The notes under the pieces are model-generated. The model saw only the letters and a list, made by a program, of their open reading frames with translations. It ran no database searches and was not told the DNA's origin. From contig JAGGTH010000077.1 of NCBI GenBank assembly GCA_021163845.1, positions 1-64,000 of the forward strand: a stretch of DNA of 64,000 bases, written 5' to 3'. The position numbers and the translations under genes are program-made. Below are positions 46,509-54,601 of this stretch, piece by piece. The stretch's first letter is position 1. Every line of letters begins with the position of its first letter. Source of the stretch: Helicobacteraceae bacterium. Lineage in GTDB: Bacteria; Campylobacterota; Campylobacteria; Campylobacterales; Sulfurimonadaceae.

Positions 46509-47873
46509 ATGAACTCCCAAAAATTCTCCCTTCTCCCACTTCCCCAAGCGATGCTTGAAAACCTTGATGCTATCGGCTATACACAGATGACAGCTATCCA
46601 AGAAGCTGCACTCCCTTTGATCTTAGAGGGGAGGGATGTGATCGCCCAAGCCAAAACGGGGAGCGGAAAAACAGCCGCTTTTGGAATAGGGCTTTTAAAT
46701 AGACTCGATGTGAAGAAGTTTAAAGTTCAATCACTTATACTCTGCCCTACGCGTGAACTCGCCGATCAGGTCGCAAAAGAGCTACGTATGCTCGCAAAAT
46801 TTCAACATAATATAAAAATTCTCACCCTCTGTGGTGGTGCTGCTTTTGGTCCACAGCTGGGCTCGCTTCGTCATGGTGCACATATCGTGGTGGGAACTCC
46901 AGGACGCATACTCAAGCATCTCAAAAAAGAAACGCTCTCTTTAGACGCTCTAGAGACCTTGGTACTTGATGAAGCGGATAGAATGCTCGACATGGGCTTT
47001 ATCGAAGAGATCGAAGAGCTTCTCTCCTATGCATCATCACAGCGCCAAACCCTCTTATTTTCTGCGACATACACCGATGAGGTGATCGCGATCTCTGAGA
47101 AGTTTCAAAAAGATGCGGTCTCTGTAAAAGTGAGTCATACCGAGCAGATCAATAAGATCACAGAGTATTTTTACGCGACACAAAACAAGCTCGATACCCT
47201 TATCAATCTCCTCTCAACTTACAAGCCTGAAAATGTGATTGTCTTTACCAATACAAAGATCCAAGCGGCAAATCTCGCTGAGGACTTGCAAAGAAGGGAT
47301 GTAGATGCAGTAGCGATCCACGGAGACCTTGAGCAGTATGATAGAAATGATGTACTCGTGCAGTTTGCGAACAAAAGTGCGCGTATCTTAGTAGCTACGG
47401 ATGTAGCTGCACGTGGGCTTGATATCAAAGAGCTCAGCATGGTGGTCAACTATGAGCTTCCACATCAGTATGAGACCTACACCCACCGCATCGGTAGAAC
47501 GGGACGTGCAGGGGAAGAGGGGATCGCTGTGAGTCTCTATAACGAGTATGAAGAGAGTCTTGCCGAGGAGTACCGTGATGGTGTACGCCTTTTTGAAGAT
47601 GCCCAAAGCTTAGAAAAAGAGCGAGGCTTTATGATGCATGCCGAGTTTGCAACACTCGTGATAGAGGGGGGCAAAAAAGAGAAGCTCAGAGCGGGCGATA
47701 TTTTAGGAGCCCTCACGCGTGATGTAGGCTTAGAGGGCTCTGATATTGGTAAGATAGATATTTATGAGAGACAAAGCTATGTGGCGATCAAAAGTGATGC
47801 AATAGAACGCGCCCATGAGGGTCTGCGCAACACAAAAATCAAAGCGAAGAAGTTCTCTGTCTGGATCTTGTAG
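46509..47873 (+). CDS. DEAD-box RNA helicase, DbpA-like
   Basis: The protein (454 aa) shows all helicase motifs: Q-motif MTAIQEAALPLILEG, Walker A AKTGSGKTAAFG, DEADRM, SAT, and HRIGRTGRAG. The C-terminal 70 residues (LRAGDILGALTRDVGLEGSDIGKIDI) match the DbpA-type RNA-binding domain used in 50S ribosome assembly. Length fits DbpA. Its stop overlaps the GTG of the next gene. Confidence 0.9.
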   Translation: MNSQKFSLLPLPQAMLENLDAIGYTQMTAIQEAALPLILEGRDVIAQAKTGSGKTAAFGIGLLNRLDVKKFKVQSLILCPTRELADQVAKELRMLAKFQHNIKILTLCGGAAFGPQLGSLRHGAHIVVGTPGRILKHLKKETLSLDALETLVLDEADRMLDMGFIEEIEELLSYASSQRQTLLFSATYTDEVIAISEKFQKDAVSVKVSHTEQINKITEYFYATQNKLDTLINLLSTYKPENVIVFTNTKIQAANLAEDLQRRDVDAVAIHGDLEQYDRNDVLVQFANKSARILVATDVAARGLDIKELSMVVNYELPHQYETYTHRIGRTGRAGEEGIAVSLYNEYEESLAEEYRDGVRLFEDAQSLEKERGFMMHAEFATLVIEGGKKEKLRAGDILGALTRDVGLEGSDIGKIDIYERQSYVAIKSDAIERAHEGLRNTKIKAKKFSVWIL

Positions 47874-48379
47874 TGCAACAAAAGCTCAAATATCTAAGCC
47901 ACTACCCACAAACAACACAAGAACAAGTACGCAAACTTCTCGAACAAAACAAACTAGAAGAGTATTTGCAGTCGAAATATGATTTTACACACGAAATCCA
48001 AAGCGACAAAGCACTTTTTGAGTATGTGATGGGGATGAAAAATGAATATATGAAAAAAACAGCCCCTCTAAGCAAAGCCTTTTATGATGGCAAGATCAAT
48101 GTGATCCACAACGCTTTGGGCACACACCACTATATCTCACGTGTTCAAGGTGCCAAGCTCAAAGCCAAAAACGAGATACGCATCGCTTCAATGTTCAAAA
48201 AAACACCCCAAGATTTTTTACGCATGATAGTAATACACGAACTCGCCCATTTTAAAGAAAAAGAGCACAATAAAGCCTTCTACAAACTCTGCACATACAT
48301 GGAACCGAACTACCATCAACTAGAGTTTGATCTACGCATCTACTTAACAATAAAGGAGCCGATGGCTTGCCTTCGGTAA
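47873..48379 (+). CDS. YgjP-like (M48/WLM-type) zinc metallopeptidase
   Basis: This 168-aa protein has the zinc motif HELAHFKEKEHNKAF (HExxH with a third His further on), typical of YgjP/DUF45 proteins. The start is GTG at 47873, overlapping the helicase stop. No signal peptide is present. The substrate is not known. Confidence 0.82.
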   Translation: MQQKLKYLSHYPQTTQEQVRKLLEQNKLEEYLQSKYDFTHEIQSDKALFEYVMGMKNEYMKKTAPLSKAFYDGKINVIHNALGTHHYISRVQGAKLKAKNEIRIASMFKKTPQDFLRMIVIHELAHFKEKEHNKAFYKLCTYMEPNYHQLEFDLRIYLTIKEPMACLR

Positions 48380-48403
48380 GAGTAGGCTTGGATGTAAGGG
48401 TCT

Positions 48404-48853
48404 TTATCTATTCTCTAAAATCTCTTTTGTTCTTTTCTGGCGATACTCAAACATCTGCTTGACATCACGCTCAAATAAGGGTGCGATAAGTTTGCCTAGT
48501 ATTCCAAATGGGAGCTCATATTCTATAATATCACGGAGTTCACATGCTCCACCTATTTGGGTAAAGATATGTTGGTGGCGCCAGTATTTGAGTGGAGAGC
48601 GTAGGGCGAGATCTATTAAGATATGGGGACGTTCTAGCTTTTGTATTTCTACATCCCAATACGTTGGGATGGTGAGCCTTGTTGTTTTGAGACGTACGAT
48701 CTTGCCCTCATACGTCGTGGTGTCTTCATTTAAGAGCTCCACTTTTGTGTTGGGTGGAGTGATCTTTTTGATGTTGGCAGAATCGGTGTGAAAATCAAAA
48801 AGCTCCTCGAGACTACACTTGATGAGTGAGATTTGGGTGAGTGTTCTTCTCAT
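48404..48853 (-). CDS. SRPBCC/START-like ligand-binding protein
   Basis: The protein (149 aa) matches the CoxG/polyketide-cyclase type fold (SLEELFDFHTDSANIKKITPP, HIFTQIGGACELRDIIEYELPFG). Such proteins bind small hydrophobic ligands or lipids. It overlaps the lipocalin gene stop by 4 bases, so the two share a transcript. Confidence 0.78.
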   Translation of the reverse strand: MRRTLTQISLIKCSLEELFDFHTDSANIKKITPPNTKVELLNEDTTTYEGKIVRLKTTRLTIPTYWDVEIQKLERPHILIDLALRSPLKYWRHQHIFTQIGGACELRDIIEYELPFGILGKLIAPLFERDVKQMFEYRQKRTKEILENR

Positions 48854-49362
48854 TCTTGTATCGTCCAGATCAGTTTTGAGCTATCAAAGCCATGTGAAGT
48901 GATTGTGCCAAGCAGCCTCGCTTTGGTTGCCACGTCTATGCTTTTGGTTCTGCTGAGTATCCAAAGGTATTCTCTATTAGGAGCGCCCACAAGCGCATGG
49001 CTATAATCATCTGCGAGATCAATCACCCAATAATCCCCATAAATAGGGCGAAAAAAGCTTACTTTGAGCTTACTATTGCTCGCATCTGTGGCGTACGCTA
49101 CACCCTCGGCTTCTTTTTTCTCATCATCTTCTATCATCTCACATCTGTTGATCACTTTGATATCGCCATCGGCTTTGAGAGAGTAGGTTGCAGAGACATT
49201 TTTGCACCCCTTTTCAAAAAAATGCTCAAAGCGTGCTATCTCATACCATGTGCCCGTGTATCGCTTGAGATCAACATGTTTTACTGTTGGCAAAGGGGGA
49301 TGTTTCGGGCTACATCCCAAGAGAAAAAAGAGGGCGAAAAAAGAGAAAAGTATTTTAAACAT
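48850..49362 (-). CDS. blc: outer-membrane lipocalin Blc-like lipoprotein
   Basis: This 170-aa protein has a lipobox (FLLGC) and the lipocalin signature GTWYEIARFEHFFEKGC near residue 36, followed by ATYSLKADGDIKVINRC and the C-terminal LWILSRTKSIDVATKARLL. Bacterial lipocalins of this type bind lysophospholipids and are linked to envelope stress. It is co-transcribed with the SRPBCC gene. Confidence 0.9.
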   Translation of the reverse strand: MFKILFSFFALFFLLGCSPKHPPLPTVKHVDLKRYTGTWYEIARFEHFFEKGCKNVSATYSLKADGDIKVINRCEMIEDDEKKEAEGVAYATDASNSKLKVSFFRPIYGDYWVIDLADDYSHALVGAPNREYLWILSRTKSIDVATKARLLGTITSHGFDSSKLIWTIQE

Positions 49363-49494
49363 TGTTGCACCTTTGTAATAATCTAATAAAGAGTATAGTG
49401 CAGATTTTCTTTTTTTGGTAGCTTGTTTGTGTTGGTTGGTGGTGTTGCAAAAAAGAGGTTATACTATTGTCTAAAATACAAAGGGGATGATTTT

Positions 49495-49701
49495 ATGACT
49501 TTACATCTAAATGCTTCTGAGAGTGTGACTCAAAAAATTTTATCTTATTTAGAGTCTTTGAGAAAACAGGGAGAGTCTGTAGAGATCATTGATGATTCAC
49601 TCTATAAGTTTGAAAAAAGTGGAATCTTAAAAGGTTTAGAACAAGTCCAAAATGATCAGATTTGCTCATCTGAAGAACTCCTAGAAGAGCTTGATAGATA
49701 A
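49495..49701 (+). CDS. putative antitoxin of a type II TA pair
   Basis: This 68-aa acidic protein starts at ATG 49495, with AAGGGG 8 bases upstream; a longer in-frame start at 49423 has no ribosome site. The short helical form (LNASESVTQKILSYLESLRK ... EELLEELDR) and the ParE-type toxin remnant 5 bases downstream suggest a toxin-antitoxin pair. The family is not certain. Confidence 0.6.
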   Translation: MTLHLNASESVTQKILSYLESLRKQGESVEIIDDSLYKFEKSGILKGLEQVQNDQICSSEELLEELDR

Positions 49702-49705
49702 GTTT

Positions 49706-50002
49706 ATGAAAGTCAACTTCTCTGATGATGCAAAAGAGTTTGTACTTCAACTAAAAAACTACATCTCAGATGATAACCCACAAAGAGCAAAGTAATACAC
49801 TTCAAAATTAGTATTAAGAATAAGAGATATGCTTGAGTACCCTTATATAGGAAAAGTGAATGCTACTTTTGACGATGAAACTATTCGTGAGATCGTCTTG
49901 GATGGTATGAAGATAATTTATAAGATCTATCCAAACAGTGTAGCTGTTTTGATGATTTATAGATATATTGATTTTGATGAATCAGATATATTACTCGATT
50001 AA
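49706..50002 (+). pseudogene. ParE/RelE-type toxin gene interrupted by an in-frame stop
   Basis: Read in one frame the 98 codons give a ParE/RelE-like protein: KVNFSDDAKEFVLQLKNYI, then LVLRIRDMLEYPYIGK, EIVLDGMKIIYKIY and VLMIYRYIDF. Codon 30 (49793-49795) is TAA, in an otherwise intact frame that continues to a normal stop at 50000-50002. The toxin is therefore probably inactive unless a restart occurs downstream. Its ATG follows the antitoxin stop by 4 bases, as in TA operons. Confidence 0.75.
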
Positions 50003-50007
50003 AAGCT

Positions 50008-50032
50008 AATCCATCCACTTTCGAGGATCATA
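50008..50032 (-). repeat. variant copy of the 25-bp tail repeat encoding YDPRKWMD-stop
   Basis: This sequence matches 22 of 25 bases of the repeats at 50598 and 51932. On the minus strand it reads PDHYDPRKWMD then TAG, the same peptide end as the acetyltransferase gene at 51930. Confidence 0.55.
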
Positions 50033-50054
50033 ATGATCTGGCAACAAAAAATCT

Positions 50055-50086
50055 CTCGTTCCACCTCTCCCGAGGTGGAATGCATA
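50055..50086 (+). repeat. left 32-bp inverted repeat of a RAYT/REP element
   Basis: It is perfectly inverted relative to 50563-50594. Internally it forms a hairpin (TTCCACCTC, loop TCCC, GAGGTGGAA). It flanks the degraded RAYT transposase gene, as REP sequences do in REPIN/RAYT systems. Confidence 0.8.
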
Positions 50087-50098
50087 CAATAACCAAAG

Positions 50099-50541
50099 TC
50101 ACCAAACTCTCTCAATCTCAATCAAGCCAGAGATACCGCTATAATCTCTAGCACTGCTATATCGCCAGTGGATCGCCTCATCTACATAACCTCTTTTAAC
50201 AGGATTTTGATGAATGTAGTCTATTTTTACTTGCATCATTGCTTCACCTTGAATAAGTTTTGGCTCTTTTTTTAGAAGTTCAAGTAGTTGTTTGGCGGTG
50301 TACTGTTTAAAAGATTGCATACATTTATGCAAGTCATCACTAGAAAGCACCATGTGTAAATGGTTTTCTAGTATTACATAGGCATAGAGTTTAGATTGTC
50401 TTTATTTTGCAGGAACTTTATAGAATCTATTATAATTGCTACGCTCTCTTTTCTTGTAAATAGTGGTAACCAATGAAGTATTGTGCATGTTACGAAGTGT
50501 GGATGTGTTGGTTCATATATTTTATAGCGACTTCTGCCCAT
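50099..50541 (-). pseudogene. REP-associated tyrosine transposase (RAYT), frameshifted and internally deleted
   Basis: The 5' part (50541 back to about 50395) reads MGRSRYKIYEPTHPHFVTC and VAIIIDSIKFLQ. The frame is then lost near 50390, and the continuation in another frame reads YAYVILENHLHMVLSS with the HUH motif HLH, SFKQYTAKQL with the candidate catalytic Tyr, and YIHQNPVKRGYVDEAIHWRYSSARDY. Compared with RAYT proteins, about 40 residues between the Tyr region and IHQNPVKRG are missing. It is therefore a decayed transposase. Start ATG 50541 is preferred: codons upstream are encoded by the inverted repeat. Confidence 0.82.
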
Positions 50542-50562
50542 GTATCTTCTTTGCTGCTTATA

Positions 50563-50594
50563 TATGCATTCCACCTCGGGAGAGGTGGAACGAG
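50563..50594 (-). repeat. right 32-bp inverted repeat of the RAYT/REP element
   Basis: This is the perfect reverse complement of 50055-50086, including the internal hairpin. The two copies bound about 540 bp that contain only the RAYT remnant. Confidence 0.8.
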
Positions 50595-50597
50595 GGA

Positions 50598-50622
50598 AGT
50601 CCATCCACCTTCTAGGATCATA
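50598..50622 (-). repeat. 25-bp repeat identical to the 3' end of the acetyltransferase gene
   Basis: It is identical to 51932-51956, where it encodes the last residues (YDPRRWMD) of the acetyltransferase. Here it abuts the right inverted repeat of the RAYT element and has no stop codon. Confidence 0.7.
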
Positions 50623-50680
50623 TATAATGGACTATGCCTGTAAGAAACTGGCCGATTTTAGAGCTTATAAGACAAAAAAG

Positions 50681-51817
50681 CTAAACTATATGATTGATAG
50701 TATATCTAGTTCCTCTACCTGTCGTACCCTCTACTTTTTTAATACACCCTTTTGCCAATAAATCTGAAATATCTCTTGAAGCATTAGTTTCAGCAGTATT
50801 GGCAATTTTTACATATTTTGCTTTTGTAAGATCGCCTTTAAAGTTTTCACTTCCAATATCAAGAAGTCGATTGAGTACTTTTATTTGTCTTGCGTTTAGT
50901 TCATCTTCTCTATGTGCATCCCAAAACTTTGTTTTTTCTACGATATAGTTTAACTGTTTCCCAGCATCTAACAGTGCATGGTGCAAAGTTCTAAAAAACC
51001 ACTCCATCCAGTAAGTAATATCTAGCGGATCATCTTTTTGAAATCTTCCTGTTGTTTTATCCAAAGCTTCGTAGTAACCTTTTCTATCTTCATAGATACT
51101 CTTTGACATAGTATAGATTTTTGAAAAAGAGGAAAGTTCCAGTTTTGATAATACTCTATCAGTTAAAGCCCTTGTGATACGACCATTTCCATCATCAAAA
51201 GGGTGTATTATTACAAACCAAAGATGAGTTATAGCTGCTTTTTCTAGTGTAGTAGGAGTATTGTTAAACCATTTTATAAAACTATTCATTTGCTGTTGAA
51301 GAGTATCAAAGGGTGGTGCTTCATAGTGAATTTTCTCTTTACCATAATCACCTGATACTACTTGCATAGCACCTTCACCCCTAAACTGAGCTACTTTAAT
51401 TTTTGAAAATCCACTATACCCTTTTTCAAACATAGCATGGTGCCAACCAAAGAGTTTATCGAGTGTCAAATCTTCATCATAATTTGTGTTGGCATCTATA
51501 AGAATATCTACATAGTTATCCTCTTTTTTTAGAGCCTTATAATGTTGCTGTAGCTCTAGTCCAAGTTTTTGTTTAATAGATGATCGAACACTTTGGCGGT
51601 TTAATATCTCACCCTCTATTTCACAACTTGATATGATTTCATTTTCTAAAGTTTGTGCTAGTGAATATTTTGTACTCTGCTCATCCATTAAAAGCATAAA
51701 AGATTTTAGTTTGCCTTGTTCATAAGCAATATCTCTTAACATTGGTTCTAGTTTTTCTTTATCGTATTTAAAGTTGGGATACTCATTATATTCCCATATC
51801 CATTTTTGTTTTTTCAT
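50681..51817 (-). CDS. Fic domain protein
   Basis: This 378-aa protein has the Fic core motif HPFDDGNGRI (AMP-transferase family) in the middle of the protein. Near residue 70 it has SCEIEGE, matching the N-terminal inhibitory helix motif (S/T)xxxE(G/N), so it is probably an auto-inhibited class II Fic. The C-terminal part has a winged-helix-like segment (RLLDIGSENFKGDLTKAKYV, ISDLLAKGCIKKVEGTTGRG). Such proteins modify host or self targets with AMP or related groups; the target is unknown. It lies in an accessory patch next to the RAYT remnant. Confidence 0.88.
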   Translation of the reverse strand: MKKQKWIWEYNEYPNFKYDKEKLEPMLRDIAYEQGKLKSFMLLMDEQSTKYSLAQTLENEIISSCEIEGEILNRQSVRSSIKQKLGLELQQHYKALKKEDNYVDILIDANTNYDEDLTLDKLFGWHHAMFEKGYSGFSKIKVAQFRGEGAMQVVSGDYGKEKIHYEAPPFDTLQQQMNSFIKWFNNTPTTLEKAAITHLWFVIIHPFDDGNGRITRALTDRVLSKLELSSFSKIYTMSKSIYEDRKGYYEALDKTTGRFQKDDPLDITYWMEWFFRTLHHALLDAGKQLNYIVEKTKFWDAHREDELNARQIKVLNRLLDIGSENFKGDLTKAKYVKIANTAETNASRDISDLLAKGCIKKVEGTTGRGTRYTINHIV

Positions 51818-51929
51818 AGGGTGAGTATAGCTAAAGTGGAATGAAAAATCAAGATTTTCGTACCATTAAACGGTATGTAAAATATTTATTTTCGTATCAA
51901 ATAAAATATATTGGTAGCTTTTTAGGGTT

Positions 51930-52457
51930 TTAGTCCATCCACCTTCTAGGATCATAATTATCACTCGGGCGTACAGGCTCGGCGCGCTCTAGCTTGCGTA
52001 CGAGTTTGATCGTTTTTTTTCCATCGACGAGGCTTACTCCCTCATACTCTATCATCTCAAAATCAAACTTTTTATACAGCGCATCCAGTGTGCTCTCCTC
52101 TATTAGCTCCACTTGTATCTCGTCGTACAAAGCGCCCGCTTCTGAGATAAATTGTTCGAGCATTGCACGTGCAATCCCTTGTTTGCGATATTTTGGCATC
52201 ACCGCTAGAGAGATGCTTGGGCTCTCTTGGTGATTGAGTCTGCGTGACCAGATGGCACCGGCTACTTCATTATTGAGCATCGCATAGAGTCCGAGATCTT
52301 TGTTGGTAAAGCCGTAAAAATCCCCAAAGATACTGAGTGCCTCTACATCCGAAGCCTCTTTGCCCAGAGTGTCGAGACGATAGGCGTATGGGAGCATCTT
52401 ATCTAAGATATATTGCTCACTTGAGCGGAGAAAATAGAGAGTTGGTGTGTTTGTCAT
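51930..52457 (-). CDS. GNAT family N-acetyltransferase
   Basis: The protein (175 aa) has the acetyl-CoA-binding segment of the GNAT fold (ISLAVMPKYRKQGIARAMLEQF, the RKQGIAR P-loop) and the usual C-terminal strand DALYKKFDFEMIEYEG. It ends with a tail (PVRPSDNYDPRRWMD) that is encoded by a repeated 25-bp sequence. Its start overlaps the Tex stop by 4 bases, so it is translationally coupled to Tex. Substrate unknown. Confidence 0.85.
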   Translation of the reverse strand: MTNTPTLYFLRSSEQYILDKMLPYAYRLDTLGKEASDVEALSIFGDFYGFTNKDLGLYAMLNNEVAGAIWSRRLNHQESPSISLAVMPKYRKQGIARAMLEQFISEAGALYDEIQVELIEESTLDALYKKFDFEMIEYEGVSLVDGKKTIKLVRKLERAEPVRPSDNYDPRRWMD

Positions 52458-54520
52458 GAGGGGAGTCCTAAGCTTACTTTGTTTTTTTCTTTGTCGATAC
52501 TGAGCACTTCTATTTGAGGAAGAAATTGATTGAGCGAAAGCACTTCGAGTGGGTGTGTGATGCGCTGTTTTCCCATTTTTGAGATATGGATCATCCCATC
52601 ATTCTTGATTCCGATATCCACAAACGCGCCAAAGTCGGTGATATTGCGCACCACACCCGAGACAAAAGATCCCTCGCTGAGCATCGAGATCTCAGTAAGC
52701 CCCTCTTTAAACGGCACAGCAGGAAGCTCCTCACGTGGGTCAAATCCTGGCTTTTTGAGCTCTTTGATAATATCTTGGAGTGTTTGTGTCCCTACATCCA
52801 AAGCTTTTGCACTCTCAGCTAGATCGAGTGTATCGAGATCTTTGCCTTGAAGTTTGCGCGCGATAGCGTAGCTCTCAGGGTGGATCCCCGTATTATCAAG
52901 CATATCGCGTGGCTCTTTGATACGGATAAATCCCGCGGCTTGTTCAAAGGTCTTTGCCCCGAGTCCTTTGACCTTGAGAAGCTCCTCTTTGGAGCTAAAA
53001 TTCCCTTGCTTTTTTTTGTGATCCAAGATATTGTTCGCGATCTTTGGACTCAGCCCTGCGACATACGAGAGCAGAGCCGCCGACGCAGAGTTGATATCCA
53101 CACCCACTTTATTGACCACATCCACAGTGGTATCAGAGAGCTTTTTCTCTAAGAGCTTTTGATCGACATCGTGTTGGTATTGCCCGATTCCAAGCGATTT
53201 TGGATCGATTTTGACTAGGGTCGCCATCGGATCTCGAAGTCTTTGTGCGATAGAGATCGCCCCGCGTATGGTCACATCCAGATCAGGATACTCTTGTGAA
53301 GCAAGTTTTGACGCACTATACACAGATGCCCCCGCTTCGCTCACTACGGTAAAATCAAGCTTAACTCCATCCTCGGCGAGCTTGGCAAAAAACTCTGTCG
53401 TCTCGCGCGAAGCGGTACCATTTCCAATAGCCACACCGTTTATTTTGTATTTTGTCACAAGCTTTTCGATCGTTTTTTTCGCACCCGCGTAATCTTTGCG
53501 TGGCTCGGTCGGATAGATCACCCCACCCTCTAAAAACACCCCATTTTCATCGATCACTGCGAGCTTACACCCCGTGCGAAAAGCGGGATCTACTCCAAGG
53601 ATCACACGATGGCTCACAGGTGGGGTGAGAAGCAATTGGGTGAGATTTTTTCCAAAGACATGGATCGCTGCGAGATCTGCACGCTCTTTAAGCTCACTCA
53701 TGATCTCGCGCTCTAAAGAGGGGAGAAGCAAGCGTTTGAGCCCATCTTTATACGCCTCAAAGAGCACTTCGCGGATATCGCCTGCATAGCTAGGGATCTT
53801 GTACTTTTTGATATTAGACTCAATGCGCTCTACATCGGTGGTGATCTTCGCACTCAGCTCTTTTTCTTTGACCCCACGCATGATGGCAAGGTAGCGGTGA
53901 GATGGGATGTGGGCTATTTTTTCAGATTTGTCCGCGAGGTTTTTGTACACACCATTGGGATCAAAAGTTTTTGTCCCCTTTGTCTCTAGCGATCCAAAAC
54001 GCCAAAGAGTGTCATGCAACACTTCGCGCTCACGTGCATCTTCGGCGTAGCGCTGGGCGAGGATATCTTGGGCTCCCTCTATCTCTTCTTGGCTCGCACG
54101 CGCTTTGAGATCACGCACAGAGATCTTCGCTTTGGCGATGAGATCTGCTAGTGGAGTAAGTCCTTTGGCGATAGCCACGGCAGCGCGGGAGTTTTTTTGC
54201 TCTTTGAAAGGGCGGTAGATATTTTCAAGGACGCGTAGTGTTTGCGCAGCCTCTATCGCTTCACCAAGCTCAGGGGTGAAAAACTCTCTTTCGCTCAGGA
54301 GTCGGATGATCTCCTCTTTTCTCTCAAGCAGGTTTTTGGCACTGTTGTAGTGCATCTCAAACTCACGCAAGAGGATATCATCAGCACCCCCTGTGAGTTC
54401 TTTGCGATAGCGCGCGATAAAAGGGATGGTCGCACCCTCATCGAGGAGAGAGAGGATATTGGCGATATGCTCTTTTTTAAGGGGTGTTTTTTGGCTGAGA
54501 AGGTGGATGAGTTTTTGCAT
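52454..54520 (-). CDS. tex: Tex-family transcription accessory / RNA-binding protein
   Basis: This 688-aa protein has the Tex layout: N-terminal helical domain (HIANILSLLDEGATIPFIARYR), YqgF-like RNase H fold (VILGVDPAFRTGCKLAVID), helix-hairpin-helix pairs (NSASAALLSYVAGLSPKIANNI; GLGAKTFEQAAGFIRI) and a C-terminal S1 RNA-binding domain (GSFVSGVVRNITDFGAFVDIG). I use the ATG at 54520. A GTG ten codons upstream overlaps the likely -10 box (minus-strand TATAAT at 54542-54547), so it cannot be used by that promoter. Confidence 0.93.
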   Translation of the reverse strand: MQKLIHLLSQKTPLKKEHIANILSLLDEGATIPFIARYRKELTGGADDILLREFEMHYNSAKNLLERKEEIIRLLSEREFFTPELGEAIEAAQTLRVLENIYRPFKEQKNSRAAVAIAKGLTPLADLIAKAKISVRDLKARASQEEIEGAQDILAQRYAEDAREREVLHDTLWRFGSLETKGTKTFDPNGVYKNLADKSEKIAHIPSHRYLAIMRGVKEKELSAKITTDVERIESNIKKYKIPSYAGDIREVLFEAYKDGLKRLLLPSLEREIMSELKERADLAAIHVFGKNLTQLLLTPPVSHRVILGVDPAFRTGCKLAVIDENGVFLEGGVIYPTEPRKDYAGAKKTIEKLVTKYKINGVAIGNGTASRETTEFFAKLAEDGVKLDFTVVSEAGASVYSASKLASQEYPDLDVTIRGAISIAQRLRDPMATLVKIDPKSLGIGQYQHDVDQKLLEKKLSDTTVDVVNKVGVDINSASAALLSYVAGLSPKIANNILDHKKKQGNFSSKEELLKVKGLGAKTFEQAAGFIRIKEPRDMLDNTGIHPESYAIARKLQGKDLDTLDLAESAKALDVGTQTLQDIIKELKKPGFDPREELPAVPFKEGLTEISMLSEGSFVSGVVRNITDFGAFVDIGIKNDGMIHISKMGKQRITHPLEVLSLNQFLPQIEVLSIDKEKNKVSLGLPS

Positions 54521-54541
54521 TGTATAGATTCTTTTTGTCAA

Positions 54542-54601
54542 ATTATACACTAGAAATCTAATATGTTATAATTTATAAAATGCGAACATAAGGAGTATGC
54601 G
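54542..54601. promoter_or_regulatory. divergent promoter segment between tex and the OYE gene
   Basis: Two TATAAT boxes face apart: minus strand at 54542-54547 (for tex) and plus strand at 54567-54572 (for the OYE gene). The segment from 54543 through the OYE start is 84% identical, without gaps, to 56954-57017. AAGGAG precedes the OYE ATG. Confidence 0.65.

Noticed and set aside
50542-50604. N-terminal extension of the RAYT 5' fragment (21 extra residues)
   Set aside because: These codons come from the inverted repeat and the 25-bp tail repeat, and RAYT homology begins at the ATG at 50541.
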